A stretch of DNA of 64,000 nucleotides from Ursus arctos (GCF_023065955.2 NW_026623100.1:69072727-69136726), one strand, 5' to 3'; shown: positions 45,241 to 58,232, counted from the first letter of the stretch. The notes: generated from the letters alone by a model not told the origin. Program-made: numbers and translations.

Positions 45241-46190
45241 TTTTATCTGTCTTTTGAATATTTGGAGGGTAAATTCAGTTACCTTTATTCCATGTTGACC
45301 TGATGTGGAAGTTGTTATATTGGAATTTAAATACATGCTTATATTTCTATTGTATACTCTATGTCATTAATGCATTATGAGCATAAAATGCCTTATTCAT
45401 GTTTCTTGAACTTCTGACATTATTGGTATTTTACAGCTAGAATCTAAAGTTTCTTGGCCATCTTTGCAGCAAAAAACAGAATGAATACATCCATTCATTC
45501 TTTACTAAGGAGTATCAGTTGCAAAAAATGGGTGCTTTATCCTAAGGTTAACTTCTTATTACAAGCCCATAAGTATCATCTGGGTTAAAAATTGTGCTTC
45601 TGTTCTATGGTCTCAGACTCTATTTTTAACTTTAAAATGGGGTGGGGGGAACTTAAAACTGATTTGACGTCCTTTTGGAATCAATGTTTTATTGGATATA
45701 CCACAGGTATTCCAATGGGAATGTTAGTGTGTCAAGTATATATTCCAACAGGATGTAAGAGAGAAAACTAGCATTGAAACTATTTGCCTGATTATTTCTT
45801 CTTGTCTTACAGAATAAGATGCTTATTTTAAGTGGCATAAATGCTATCAGTTCAATACTGGAGAGAGTCAAAAAGTAATATTTGACTAGCACAGTAGTGC
45901 ATTCAATTGAAATACTGGTTTTAACCCTTTCCAAATCCCAAATGTGGAAAAGTCCAGAACCAGATGAGCAACTTGACCTGTCTCAATTAGTCAGAATTTT
46001 AAAAACAGTAACACTAATTTTAAAACCATCTTCAAAGATTTAAAGAGCAACTGGTTCAAATTAAGTTAAAAAATATTACTATTTTCTGAATTCAGTTATT
46101 AAGATTAGTTGCACTTGATCAATATTAATGCTGTAAACATGCTTTTATTTTTTTAGCTTGCTTTAACACCACTGTAAATGTTTTATTTTA
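45241..46190. other. No recognised gene or repeat
   Basis: AT-rich, no firm assignments. Its first part may be L1M sequence too decayed to recognise. Confidence 0.35.
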
Positions 46191-46194
46191 TTTT

Positions 46195-46650
46195 ATATAA
46201 TAATATTTCTTATTATATTATGTTAGTCAACATACAATACATCCCTGGTTTTTGATGTAAAGTTCGATGAGTCATTAGTTGCGTATAACACCCAGTGCAC
46301 CATGCAATACGTGCCCTCCTTACTACCCATCACCAGCCTATCCCATTCCCCCAACCCCCTCCTCTCTGAAGCCCTCAGTTTGTTTCTCAGAATCCAAAAT
46401 CTCTCATGCTGCATTCCCCCTTCTGATTACCCCCCCTTTCTTTATCCCTTTCTTCTCCTACCGATCTTCCTAGTTCTTATGTTCCATAGATGAGAGAAAC
46501 CATGATAATTGTCTTTCTCTGCTTGACTTATTTCACTTAGCATTATCTCCTCCAGTTCCATCCATGTTGCAGCAAATGCTGAGAAATCCTTCTTTTGATA
46601 GCTGAGTAATATTCCATTGTATATATGGACCACATCTTCTTAATCCAGGC
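46195..46650 (-). mobile_element. Carnivore L1 3' end, reverse orientation
   Basis: Reverse-oriented 3' UTR and ORF2 end of a young carnivore L1: cagcctatcccattccccca, catgataattgtctttctct, ttatttcacttagcattatc, gctgagtaatattccattg, ggaccacatcttcttaatcc. It is truncated on its 5' side at about 46650, precisely where the inverted repeat begins. Confidence 0.9.
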
Positions 46651-46652
46651 AT

Positions 46653-47023
46653 CTTTTGGAAAAAAGCATTCTTTAAGGATATATTTTTTACAACTTCTCC
46701 AAAATATAAAATGTGCCTGCTTTTTTTCTTCCCCTTAAAATTTCTGGTTAGTACCAGTCCAAATTTACAGGAAATTTTGATTTGTGGCTTAATAAGTAAA
46801 CCAAAATATCTTATATATTTGTTACACTACAATGAACACAAAAGAGTTGTAAATTAAAATGATAATTTAAAAGCATGTTTACAACAGATGTAAATCAAAA
46901 TTTCCTGTAAATTTGGACTGGTACTAACCAGAAATTTTAAGGGGAAGAAAAAAAGCAGGCACATCTTATATTTTGAAGAAATTGTAAAAAATATATCCTT
47001 AAAGAATGCTTTTTTTCCAAAAG
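46653..47023. repeat. Near-perfect inverted repeat (131/132-base arms, 108-base spacer)
   Basis: Left arm 46653-46783 and right arm 46892-47023 are reverse complements with one indel and three substitutions by hand alignment (about 97% identical). The spacer is 46784-46891. The arms are not L1 sequence. They include the pairs ggttagtaccagtccaaat / atttggactggtactaacc and cttttggaaaaaa / ttttttccaaaag. Self-pairing into a long hairpin is possible. Confidence 0.95.
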
Positions 47024-49590
47024 AAAAAAAGCATATGACTTTGCTCCTTAAAAAAAGTTTGAGAATTTGAGTGAGATGAAAAATGATTCTCTCTCCATAC
47101 AGTGAAACCACATGTAAAACAGAATAGTGAAAAATGAGTACCCAGACGTAGATAATTCTATTCTGGTTGTACAGTTAAAGAAAAGGGAAACATTTTTTTC
47201 CCCAGATAGATAGATAAACAGATAGATAGAGATAGGTATGTATGTATATACCCAAAGTATTATAAATTGGCCAACATACAGTTAAGCGCTGTAATTCAAA
47301 GTATGTAAAAGGCAAAATTATAATTAGACATCTTTTATCACAAATGACTTAAAAGTAAGATTGGGTTCTGTAGAATATGAATCATCTGCATACTTATATA
47401 TTCTGTTACATCCACTTGGTGAGCTATCGCCACTGCTGCTCTAGCATGTAATTTATTAATAGTAATATTAAGCAATATTCCCTTGATTTCCATAACTCTA
47501 GTTTCCCCGGACAGTGTGATGCCACAAATAAGCTAGGATAATGGTTGCTGTCATTTGTATTCATAACTTTGTAAGCTGCTCCTAAAATAGAACTACTGGT
47601 ACTAGTTACCATGTCTGATGTTGTGTTCAAGAAGGTTAGGATTTTAAGAAATGCTTACCCTGTTATGAACCATAGTTTGTTGGTCTCCTATCAGCAACAC
47701 TGAAGTTTACATAAACCAGGTAGGTCTTTTAGGGACGCTTCCCAAAGGCTTGAAATTACCAAAGGTACACTTAATAATTTCTCTGGGGTGAAGATGCACA
47801 GCAAGGCACACAGGCTGGCAAGAGAGTTTATATGCACAGGAACCCACAGTCCCAGAATTTCTCCCCTGAGGAATGTTTTTCAAGTTTTCCTTTAAGCACA
47901 TCATACTGTTCTCCTCCATTTAAACGTCTTGGCCTCCTACCACTGGATAATAGCATGTTGTTGAGTAGAGAAGTGACATTGGGAGAGCAGCTCCTGAATG
48001 AGGAAGACCTGAAGGACTGTTGGAGGCAGGGTAGTTTACAAATGTCAAAGATGATTATTCCCCAGGACATAAAATAAAGGTAAATAGAGAGCATAAATCT
48101 TGTCTTTCTACACTGAAGGTCTTATTGTGTTTCCCCCTAGTTATTGCAAATCCAATTTTCATTGGCATCCCATTGGGAGTGTGGCTCACACTAATTTTTG
48201 AGCTTGAAGAATTATCAGGAACAAAATCATTGTATTGCTTTTGGACTCAAATGCAAATCTAGTATGAATATGGAATAGGCATTTCTGTACATTGAGAAAG
48301 TGTGTTTCTTTTCAGCTTAAAAAAAACAAGCTACAAGAGACATATTTCTCTCCAAACATTAAGAAACAACTGAGCTAAGTTGCAAAATACCTTCCCTTCC
48401 TAGGTTGCCAGAACATGAAAAATTGCAGAGTTTCTAGGCCTTGAGCCAACCTTATTCAGGACTCAGGAAAGAAAAAAAACAAAAAACAAAAACCAGTCTG
48501 GATAAATTCTCAATGTAAACTGCTCTGGGTTCATGCTACCATGTAAGCCTGAAGAGAGGATGTACCCATACCTCTGTCTTGCCTTTCTGTTATTCCATCC
48601 TCAGCAAAAGGCAAACCAAGTTAAACTGCTACCACCAGCCTTCCTTTCACTCAGCTCATTCAAGTCGTCTTTACAAACTGCAACCACACGTTGTGTCTAC
48701 ACATATTTCCTAAGTATTTCCAAAGTAAGTGGTCATTTTTATCCATTAAAAGAAAAAAGACTAATGTCACATCAGTCCCTTTACATGATTGCAATGATAA
48801 GGTCTAAAATCAACACATAATTCCACAGCAGCCTTGGTTTTCTACCTGTGTTTGTTCCAGATACCTTTCAACAGTTGAAATAATCCCCCAAATCCTGTAT
48901 TCAAATGAAGAAACCAGAGCGCTCTGGCTGAAATGTTCATGGAAATCTCTAAGCCAGCCCTCTCCGGCCCAAGAGCTTCCTCTTCCCTGACAATTGCTAA
49001 GACCCCCCAAAACCTCTATGGCTTCAGCTGGCTCAACGTAGAAACCTCTAGCATAAGATCACACAACTCAGATGCAGGCCACTTGTACCCCAAACCAATA
49101 ATCATCACTAAGATAAGGTATGTGTTGAAATGGAATAAGATTAATGGAAGAGATATTAGGATTTGAGTATGTGTTAAAGAGTCTAAAAGAAGCCAGATGA
49201 AGCCGACTCTGATCTTATTGATGTCTGTCTAATAATGACTAAATAAAATAGTAAACCCCTCCTTATAGTCATGATTGTCTCACTCTTCATCAGTTCTTGA
49301 GGCTACATGGACACTATGCTCCTTCTGAACTTCCAAGGAGATGGAGCTTCTCACATCAGTATACCAGGGACACCCAAATCAAAAGGCCATTGTTTCTTCC
49401 CAGACTTACACTTTCTGCCCTGTGCTTGAAGCTCTGATGATACCTTGAGCCCCTCTGGCCTTCTGCAACCATCTTCTAGCAATCTCTTATCCCAGGTAAA
49501 TATGGAGCTCAAGAAGGCCCCTGTTAGAATTGAAGCAGATCCTTGTTTGACTCAGGCCATGGACACATTCTGGTTTGCTCTGCAACATTA
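47024..49590. other. No recognised gene; one tetranucleotide repeat
   Basis: Mostly unique-looking sequence. A (GATA)n/(GTAT)n patch lies at about 47204-47250. Open frames up to 95 codons (48533-48820) have no recognised domain. Confidence 0.4.
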
Positions 49591-49609
49591 ACCTAAGTCA
49601 AATATTTTA

Positions 49610-49790
49610 AAGATTTTTATTTATTTATGTGACAGAGAGACAGCCAGCGAGAGAGGGAACACAGCAGGTGAGTGAGAGAGGAAGAAGCAGGCTCCCAGCA
49701 GAGGAGCCCGATGTGGGACTCGATCCCGGAACGCCGGGATCACGCCCTGAGCCGAAGGCAGACGCTTTAACGACTGCGCTACCCAGGCGC
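49610..49790 (-). mobile_element. Young SINEC copy, reverse orientation, bear-like subfamily
   Basis: Reverse copy: atgtgacagagagacagcca, cgagagagggaacacagcag, cccggaacgccgggatcacg, ctgcgctacccaggcgcc. A perfect 18-base target-site duplication, cctaagtcaaatatttta, lies at 49592-49609 and 49791-49808. Very little divergence. Confidence 0.98.
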
Positions 49791-49808
49791 CCTAAGTCAA
49801 ATATTTTA

Positions 49809-50365
49809 GCTAGAAGAGACGGATCCACGTTGGCCAGCTGCTCGTCCCAACTGACATCATTCTATGAATCACTAGGTCTTCTTATAGCAGACAACTTTGC
49901 CCTGTCTTCCACTCTCTACATTTTCAGAGGCCACTAGAAATGCCATGTCCCTAGACAAGTGACAACCTCTTTTACAATGGCAAACTTAGAGTGGCCCTGG
50001 ACTACATATTAGACTCTAGGAATGATGGTTGCTATGTAACACTCATGCCAATATTTTCCAAAATAACCCATCTAACTTATGTAATAGAATATTCAGGGAA
50101 CAAAACAAAGTAAATCTTTTCCCAATAGGGTATAAAACTTGCTATAAAAAGAATTAATTTTTGAGTTTTCAAAGATAAAAAAGAAATGACTAGAGGCTGT
50201 GCACGTGTCCAGGTAAGAAGCATATGGGAAATCTCTATACCTTCTACCCAATACTGCTCTAAAAAATAAAGTCTATTAAAAAAAAAATCAAACTAGTCCT
50301 AAAATAAATACAAACATCTGGAATAAAAGAAATTTTAAAAGTAGCTCTTAACCTTTTCCCTGTCA
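49809..50365. other. No recognised feature
   Basis: Unique-looking sequence. Confidence 0.4.
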
Positions 50366-50369
50366 ACAC

Positions 50370-50815
50370 TATTCTGGTTTTTACATTCTTTTTCTATTTT
50401 TAAAAATTGTGATAGAATATATGTAACAGAAAATTTACCATTTTTACCATTTTAAGTGCACAGTCCTATGGCATTAAGTCAATTCACAGTATTGTGCAAT
50501 CATTATTGCTCTCCACCTCTAGAATCTTTAAATTTTCCCCCAATAAAACTCTGTCTTTATGGATTTGGCTACTTTCTAGGAACTTCATATAAGTAGAATC
50601 ATACAATACTTTGTAACGTTTTTTCATTTAGCGTAACATCAAGGTTCTATGTTGTTAAATGTGTCAGAATTCCATTCCTCTTTAATAAAAGGCTGAATAA
50701 TATTCTGTTGTATGTATATATCACATTTTATTTACCCATTCACTCGTTAATGAATGCTTGGAGTGTTTCATTCTGTCTTTTAACTGAATATAATTTTGAA
50801 GTCATAAACAATAGA
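50370..50815 (-). mobile_element. L1M fragment, reverse orientation
   Basis: Reverse L1M landmarks: aaaattgtgatagaatatat, agaaaatttaccatttttac, attgtgcaatcattattgc, cttcatataagtagaatcat, ggctgaataatattctgttg. Confidence 0.75.
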
Positions 50816-51059
50816 GAATCTTATATGATCACCATTTCCTTTAAAAAATTAAGTAAATGACATTCATGAAACACATGTTAACAAGAAAAAAAGAAAAAGA
50901 AAGTGGTCATATCTTATCAGCATGAAAAGGCTTAATCACCACTCAAAAATCAAAGTAGAGGACACATGAGTTACAGATTCTAGGAAGTTATTATGAGACT
51001 ATTGTAAATTTAATGGTGCTTTATACAATGTCTTTATTATAATAACGGGTGATATTATG

Positions 51060-51440
51060 CCCACATTTTTCACCTTCTTCTCTAACTGCTCTTGTTTTTA
51101 TTTCTCTACTTCACTTAGGATGGCTGCCCTCTCTTCCAAGCATTTTTCAAATACCTCAAATCCTATGTCTTGCAGAAATCTGACAGCTACCATCGTCCAC
51201 CCACCCTGATCTTGCCTTCATTCTACAAATACATGTTGATAACTACATGTGACAAACTCTTGTCTAGGTAATCAGGGCTAAGAGCTCTGACTTATTTGAC
51301 TTCCTTTTGCATGTCCACATACACTGAGAAACATGGATTTCCTATTCACATATTTGCAAATGGCTTCATGTGTCTTAGTCTCTTGTTCTCTGCTATAATG
51401 TCTTGCATAGAATTGGCCACAGAATTAGTGTTCAACGTAC
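51060..51440 (+). mobile_element. Possible L2 3' fragment
   Basis: Weak L2-like order ending in gcatagaattggccacagaa and ttagtgttcaacgtacttaa. Low confidence. Confidence 0.3.
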
Positions 51441-51540
51441 TTAATGATGGTTAATGGCATGTTTGCTCAGCCTGTGTCCACATGCCATCTCTCCAGTAAA
51501 CAGCACACTCTACTGCCAACTGGATATAAAACTTAGCACA

Positions 51541-51757
51541 GGGGTGCGCCTGGGTAGCTCATTTGGTTAAGTGTCTGCCTTTGGCTCAGGTCATGATTCC
51601 AGGGTCCCCTGGGATACAGCCAGGCCTCGGACTCCCTGCTCAGCAGGGAGTCTGTTTCTCCCTCCCCTTCTGCCCCTCTGCCCACTTGTGTGTGCTCTCT
51701 CTCTCAAATAAATAAATAAAATATAAACAAAACAAAACAAAAACAAAAACAAAAAAC
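51541..51757 (+). mobile_element. SINEC copy
   Basis: Head ggggtgcgcctgggtagctc, CT-rich middle, (AAATA)n then (AAAAC)n tail. No clear target-site duplication found. Confidence 0.93.
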
Positions 51758-52724
51758 CCAGTGGGTTATCTCATGTGAGAACAACAGAATGGTTGAGCTG
51801 AAGAAACCATATTCATTGCCTGAGTAACAGCACAAAGGCAGGTATCAGATTCCAAAAACTACAAGCCATTAGAAAGCATATGGTAAGTGACTCACAGAAG
51901 TTCAATGCTTTGCTCAGGGCTTGAACTACTAAGGGACTCTCAAATCTGATGCCGTTCGCGATGGCCATCCCAATCTTTACCACACAACACTAACTGCAGC
52001 CAGCTAAGGGTAAATAACACTAGTACTCCTCTTTATGGAAAAGGCTGTGTATATCTGACCCCAAGCTCTAGGTTTATGGAATGGGATAAAAAACATAAAT
52101 ATCTAAGTTTCACTCACATTTGACCATGTATATACCTCCTAGAGAAGCTCCAGGTTTCTGGCTATTTCCTCCAGTCCCTTTGCAGGGAGGAGAACAGGGA
52201 AAAAAGTGTGCTACTAGAAGTCAGAATATCTGGATTAACCCTACATCGGCCATACTCAAGCTATCTGAATTTAGTTCATTTTCTCTCCAATCTGAGAATT
52301 TGTTTCCTCTTGAAAATAAGTTCAGTAAGTCTTTTTTATCTTTTGTGAAGCCGTGCAATATTAAATGTGATAATAAATGTGATTTTTTGTGTGTGTGTGT
52401 AACTGAATGGCTATATATACCCAAGCAAAGTTGGTTCACATATTGTCTATGAGGCAAATAGTTAGAGCATGGAAATAATGGAGACAATACTGCAGATTTT
52501 AAATGTTTTTCTCTTTTTTTTCCCCATTCCACAAAGATTTGATTTCCTATTCTTCCCTAAACGCTCCCAAAGAAAAAAATTCAGATCACTAGGACAGTTA
52601 GAGAAACACATCATGGCAGGAAGCACATGGAAATCCTGGAGATTTGAAGTGTGGGTGCATCTTGATGGTAACTTGTGCACAGATTCAGATATGTCTCTGT
52701 GGATACGTGTAACCAGTATGCAAT
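51758..52724. other. No recognised feature
   Basis: Unique-looking sequence. The 110-codon plus-strand and 103-codon minus-strand frames (52120-52532) overlap and have no recognised domain. Confidence 0.4.
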
Positions 52725-52729
52725 GACAG

Positions 52730-52985
52730 ACATTTATTGAACAAGTTCCGGGCCCTGTAAGGATAATGACAGCAAATGTTTAGTAAGCCCTAATTTGTAT
52801 CAGCTACTGTTCTAATAACTTCATATACACTATCTTATTTAAATATCACAGCAGTCCTAATAGTCAGTGACTATCACTATCCTATTTTATACGCAAGGAT
52901 CCTGAAGCACAGAGAACTTGAAAAACTTGTCCAAGTTCCCTCAGCTAGTATGAAGAGGAGCCAGAATTCCAAACCAGGCACTTAT
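52730..52985 (-). mobile_element. MIR SINE, reverse orientation
   Basis: Long reversed MIR: cagcaaatgtttagtaagcc, cactatcttatttaaatatc, ctatcactatcctattttat, gcacagagaacttgaaaaac, agccagaattccaaaccagg. Confidence 0.8.
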
Positions 52986-52999
52986 TATCAGAAACCATA

Positions 53000-53375
53000 C
53001 TAAGCATTTTTCTGTTCCCAAGATAACAACAAGGCAAAGCAGAAGTCTGGCTGAGTGAGGAATGGATAAAAAATCTTTATGAAACAGCAGCTGCTGAGCA
53101 TTTCCATCTTCTCTTCTAAACCCTAAATATAGGCAGTTACAACCAGGAGGAAAAAAAAAAAAATTCTTAGAAAACTTTAGATTTTCCAAAAGAGAAGGAA
53201 AGACTGGTAGTGACACAGCAAATGGGTATGTTGAGGCTATCCAACACTAAATTCACCTGAGGGAGCAGAAGCCCTTCTCCCCTGGTAAACGTGACGAGCT
53301 AAGGTAATTGACCTTAAAGAGAAACATAAGAAGCTGAGTACAGCCTTTAAAGTAGGATGTCAGCACACAGAACAA
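53000..53375. other. No recognised feature
   Basis: Unique-looking sequence with a short A tract at about 53152-53163. Confidence 0.4.
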
Positions 53376-54436
53376 TGTATATTCCAAGATTCAGAATGAA
53401 TGGAATATAGAGATCAATGTTTAAAAACAAACATAAATATCTTAAAAGAGCTAAGATAGGATAGACTGATGACATTGAGCAGCAATACACAATGACCAAG
53501 AAGAAGCAAATAGATTAATTGGGTATAAAAATATACTTTAAAAATCACAAGAAATGGATAGTTAATAGAACTGATAGAGGCACAAATTAGTCAACAGGAA
53601 GATCAGATCCAAGAACTTATTTAGAAGATGCTAGAAAGCCATAAAGTAATGGAAAGTACAAAAGAGAATAATAAGCATAGATGAAAAAAACACATTTATA
53701 GCAGTTTCAGAAAGAAATAAAATAAATAAATGAAGATGTTAAAGTAGATAAAATAATATTCTACCAGTATTTCCCAGGATTTAAAAATATGAACACCTAA
53801 GATAAAGGAAGTTAGAATGTGCAAAATAGTGTAGATAGAAAAAACCCCACACATATGTGCAGTTTAAGGAAGTTTAACAAAATATTCTACATGCTTTCAG
53901 AGAATGTTATTTTAAAGGAAAAAGTTTCAGATTGAAACCAAATTTTTCACTATCAAGATTGGGAGCAAGATGACAGAAGGCTAACATTTTCAAAGTATTA
54001 AAACCTTTAAACCTATATCTACAAATTGTTTTTTTTAATTTATTTTATTTTAGAGTGTAGATGATTCCCTGAATAATAACACCCCTCCTTGAAAAAAGTA
54101 AGAAAAGAAATGAATACCAGACAACACAATGTGAAATTTGGGAAATGAGTGTAATCAAATAACTTAGTAAAGTTTATGATTGTCTAAAAGTAAAGAATAT
54201 AATGAAAACTTAGGAGAGGTGGTGATGAAAACAGAAGGGAGTTTATGAACCATGTGGGGATATCCACTGGGTCTCTCCATCTTTCTCAAACATTTCTGGC
54301 TAGTGATTTACAATCTAAAGCAAAAGACTCCTCTCAGTGCTTCCTTCCTCCAGCCATTTAAAGACAAAAATCTGTCCAGAACTGTTGCCTGGTGGTATGG
54401 GAGCCAAAAGGAATACTCAACAGAGGACCAAGGATA

Positions 54437-55010
54437 TACTGGTTTTCTATTGCTGTATAACCAACTGTCACAAATTCAGAGGCTTAAAACAGCACACATT
54501 AATTATTTCCCAGTGTCTGTAGAAGTGTAGACACAGCTTAATTATGTCCTCTGCTTTAGATTCTCATCAGGCAGCAATCCAGGGTTAAGTGGGGTTGCAG
54601 TCTCATCAATGGCTTGATGGGGAAAGATATGCTCCCACGGTCTCTCAGGTTGTTGACAGAACTCATCTGAAACTGTGGGACTGAGGTTCCCATTTTCTTG
54701 CTGGCTGTCAGCAAGTGCTGATTTCTATTCCTAGAGGCCACTTGTGATTCCCTGTCATGTGACCTTTTCCATAGGCAATTCACAATATGTCTGCTTTCTT
54801 CTTCAAGACCAGCAGGAAAATGTCTTCCTCCAGTCTGCAAAGATGAAGTCATGTATTGCAAAACATAATTATGGGAAGACATTCCATCACATTTGCCAAG
54901 GTCTGTTGCTTAGAAGCAAGCCACAGGTTCTGCTGGCACTGAAGAGGGAGGGGATTTACAAGGACATGATCTGTAGTAAGTGACCAAAAGGTGTGTCCAC
55001 TACGGGTGCC
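54437..55010 (-). mobile_element. MLT1-type MaLR LTR, reverse orientation
   Basis: Reverse MLT1 LTR order: ttttctattgctgtataacc, gaggcttaaaacagcacaca, gggttaagtggggttgcag, tcaatggcttgatgggg, cttgctggctgtcagcaag, gaagacattccatcacattt, gttgcttagaagcaagcc. It lies within L1M-like sequence and is probably a solo LTR. Confidence 0.75.
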
Positions 55011-56007
55011 CAGGGGTTTCCACTTTGGAGCGTATTTCCTCCTATTAGACTGCCTAAACTTGAGCCCGTCTATTACCGCAAGAGATAACATTCAGGAAAA
55101 CATGAACTGGCATGCCAAATTTTCAAGCACCCACAGAGTACAATCACTATACAAGAAAGACTGCAAACCAAACAGCATATGCTACATGAAGCAGAATTAT
55201 TGAAACAGATGGCATACAAATGTAAAATAAGCACACTAAATATTCTCAAAGATGGGGGAGTGTACTATTAATATAGAGCAGGGGCAAGAAGTCATAAAAA
55301 AGTTGGAAATATTAAGTTTGCAGGATATAGTACCTAAAAGTTTTTAAATGGTCTCATTAGTATGAGTACAACTGAAGAGTGAACGAGCAAGCTGAAAGAC
55401 CAGATTGAGGAACCCTCTCAGAAGACCCCCCCCCAAAAAGAAGAAGAAATAGAAGATGTAAGGGAAAAGCTGGAGAATATAGAGGCCAGAAGTAGGAATG
55501 CCAATAACAGTAACAGTTTCAAAAGAACAAAAAATAATAAACACGAGAAAAAAGATATTTGCAAAAAGAATGAAGATAAATCTAGAATTAAAACCATGAT
55601 AAGAAACCTCAGCCTGGAAGGGGCTGTATGGCGCCAAAATAAGGAAAGGAAGCATCCGTTAGGAATGTCAGGTAAGGAGATATCTGTACGTATACATGTT
55701 AGAAACACACAGCACCCATGGACACTATCCTCCAGAAAGAATGTAGGTTACCCATAATGAAACTGAATAAGACTGACATCAGATCCTAGAATTCTTTGTT
55801 TAGCAAAATTGCCATGCAAATATGAGGGTGAAAAAAATACCTTCAGGCATGTTAGTCTCAGAAGAGTCAACATACAAAAATTCCTTTGGAAAACACTCTT
55901 GGAAGAAGCATTCAAATAAGAAAAAATACATATCCAGGGGGATGCTGCAACCCATAGGAGAAGTAAGGGTGATTAACTATTTTAGCACAGATTATAGTTT
56001 ACCTCTT

Positions 56008-56208
56008 GAATTTCTTTAAAACATTTTCTTTATTTATTTGCCAGAGAGAGAGAGAGCATACACACAAGCAGGGGGAGCAGCAGGCAGAGGGAGAAGCAGA
56101 CTCCCTGATGAGCGGGGAGCTTGATGTGGGGTTTGATCCCAGGACCCTGGGATCATGACCTGAGCCGAAGACAAACGCTTAACCGACTAAGCCACCCAAG
56201 CATTCCTG
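56008..56208 (-). mobile_element. SINEC copy, reverse orientation
   Basis: Reverse copy with a (GA)n middle and head-end cgactaagccacccaagcat. A 13-base target-site duplication, tagtttacctctt, lies at 55995-56007 and 56209-56221. Confidence 0.97.
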
Positions 56209-57336
56209 TAGTTTACCTCTTAAAACAAGGATAAAAGAGGAAAGCTGTACTCTGTATTGTGTAATAAGCTTAGAACTAAAATGTAGAGGGAGTTAAATGG
56301 GAGAAAAGACCAAAACATCCTAAGAATGTGATAATTTTATTTATTTGGGGGAAAGATGCAGATAATAATAAATTTAAGAAATCAATATGGATATAAACAT
56401 GAGGATTTTTTATTGAAAGAATAAGGAACAAGAAATAAGGAACAAGAATAAAGAATACAAAAACAAAAGAAGCACCTGGAATTTCAAAACCAACAGAAGA
56501 AAACCTAACATGACGAATGTTGACCAAAGTAAATAAAAATAAAGGACATTAAAGGGAAAATATCAAATAAGATCACAGAAATAATTCCCCATGTAGTTAT
56601 GAAAATAAAATTAAACTCACCAATAAGAGAATAACTCAGACTGAAAACAAAAAACAGTTCCAACAATATATCATCTGTAATATTTGAAAATAAAGTAAGA
56701 GTTGAAAGTAAAAGATGGATGAGGGATATTGTCACACAAATAATAACCAAAAAAAAATCTGGGGAAGTATTCTCAATATCTAGCAAAATACAGTCGCAAA
56801 CAAAGAAAATCACAAGAGATGAAAGGGGATCATTATGTTGGCAAAAAGTGCAACTGAACAAGATCGTAAAACTATCATAAACAGCTATCACTACAACAAT
56901 AAAATCACAAAATATATAAAGCCAAAATAGGAAAAACTAAAGAGAGAAATAAACAAATAATCAATTGTGGCTGGATATTTTACTATACTTCTCTCAGAAA
57001 TGGATTCAGAAGGCAAACCAAGCAGAAATATGGAAAATCTGGATAAATGAACTTCTGTTCCTTGAAGGACACCCTTAACACAAATAACACAGAAATATAA
57101 CAGTAGGGACAGGGCAGGTCATAAAGCAGTATAAAGTGAGGGCCCAAAAATAAATGTGAACAAAGATATTAATAGATAATAGAAAAAAACAAAATTGACT
57201 ATTAAGCGCAAGAAGAAATTGTCAGACTCACTAGAAAGCAGGGGCATGAAAATGAAACTATGATATGCGATTTTACCTCATAAGAAAGGCAAAAACAATT
57301 TTTTTAAATGACTAGCACCTATTAGGAGAGATGTGT

Positions 57337-57525
57337 ACACTTGTGTACCAGAGATGGCAATGCAAGCTCCAAAGAAAGCCAGGCTCCCTTGGCACCAGCA
57401 CTAGTATCCAGCGAGAGTGCGATCTCAGACGGGAGACGTGCCAGCAGAAATGCAGGAGGTGCGCAATCCTCAAAACCAGCTCATCCTCGGTGATCTCAGC
57501 TGGCATTCAGAGTGTGCTTTAATTT
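57337..57525. other. GC-richer unassigned island at the L1M 3' side
   Basis: An abrupt GC rise (for example gcgagagtgcgatctcag, gggagacgtgccagcag, gaggtgcgcaatcctc) after A-rich L1M sequence. Both strands are open for about 60 codons, with no recognised protein. It may be a transduced or retrocopied fragment, or old unique sequence. Confidence 0.3.
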
Positions 57526-58160
57526 AATCCAGAAACAAAAACAAAAGAAAAGACCAAAGTCCCACTCCTTGCAGGAGGAAGGTTGGGCTAGGCCTTACCT
57601 AATTCACTCCATGGCTGTCCCAGATGCCCAGAATATCTTGAGGACCTCAGATCCTGTCTTTCTTGGAGACCTCACTCTCCAGTGCTGCCTAGTCATATCT
57701 TAGGTGTGAGTGGATTAATCTCATGTTTTATTTTCTGAGAGTACACCCTGAATATGGTAGGTTCTCCGTTCCTAAGCCACAACAACGGACTCCAGATAAA
57801 CCAACATACATCATGTAACTGGATGTAACAAATCAATAATAATGTTTTACTGCAAATTAGTTTCTGATTAAACATAATACGATAATTATGATCTGTTAGT
57901 AATTACCAATTTTTGATTGACTAAATGTTAATACATCATAATGATCAATTAAACTTGATTCTTAAAATAATAATCTTCAGCAAATACCTCCTCATCTAAT
58001 GCCTTTCCAACTCTGTAATAATCACCCAGCAGTTTCTCTGTGTGTAGAAGCACTGCACAGTGATCTTTACATAGACAGAAATCCTTTTTTGCCACATATT
58101 CATGACACTTTGTAATCAGTTCTGTCAGATAAAATATGAGACATCCAGTTAAATTTGAAT
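57526..58160. other. No recognised feature
   Basis: Unique-looking AT-rich sequence. Confidence 0.4.
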
Positions 58161-58165
58161 TTGAG

Positions 58166-58232
58166 ATAAATATATATATATATACACATATATATACATA
58201 TATACATATATATGTATGTGTATATATATAGT
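58166..58232. repeat. (TATATACA)n AT-rich microsatellite
   Basis: Alternating purine-pyrimidine A/T-rich tract with CA and TG interruptions. Symmetric halves could pair. Confidence 0.95.

Larger units (their letters stand above)
53380..57290 (+). mobile_element. L1M/HAL1-like element with nested LTR and SINE
   Basis: A-rich L1-type sequence in blocks 53380-54430, 55015-55994 and 56222-57290. ORF1-like landmarks are attttcaaagtattaaaacc, gatcctagaattctttg and aatatgagggtgaaaaaaat. Endonuclease-like landmarks follow (gaaaggggatcattatgttg, tactatacttctctcagaa), then gatatgcgattttacctcat near the end. No frame survives. A MaLR LTR and a SINE interrupt it. Confidence 0.6.

Noticed and set aside
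48533..48820. 95-codon plus-strand frame as a possible small gene
   Set aside because: No recognisable domain, no conserved start context or splice layout, and length consistent with chance.
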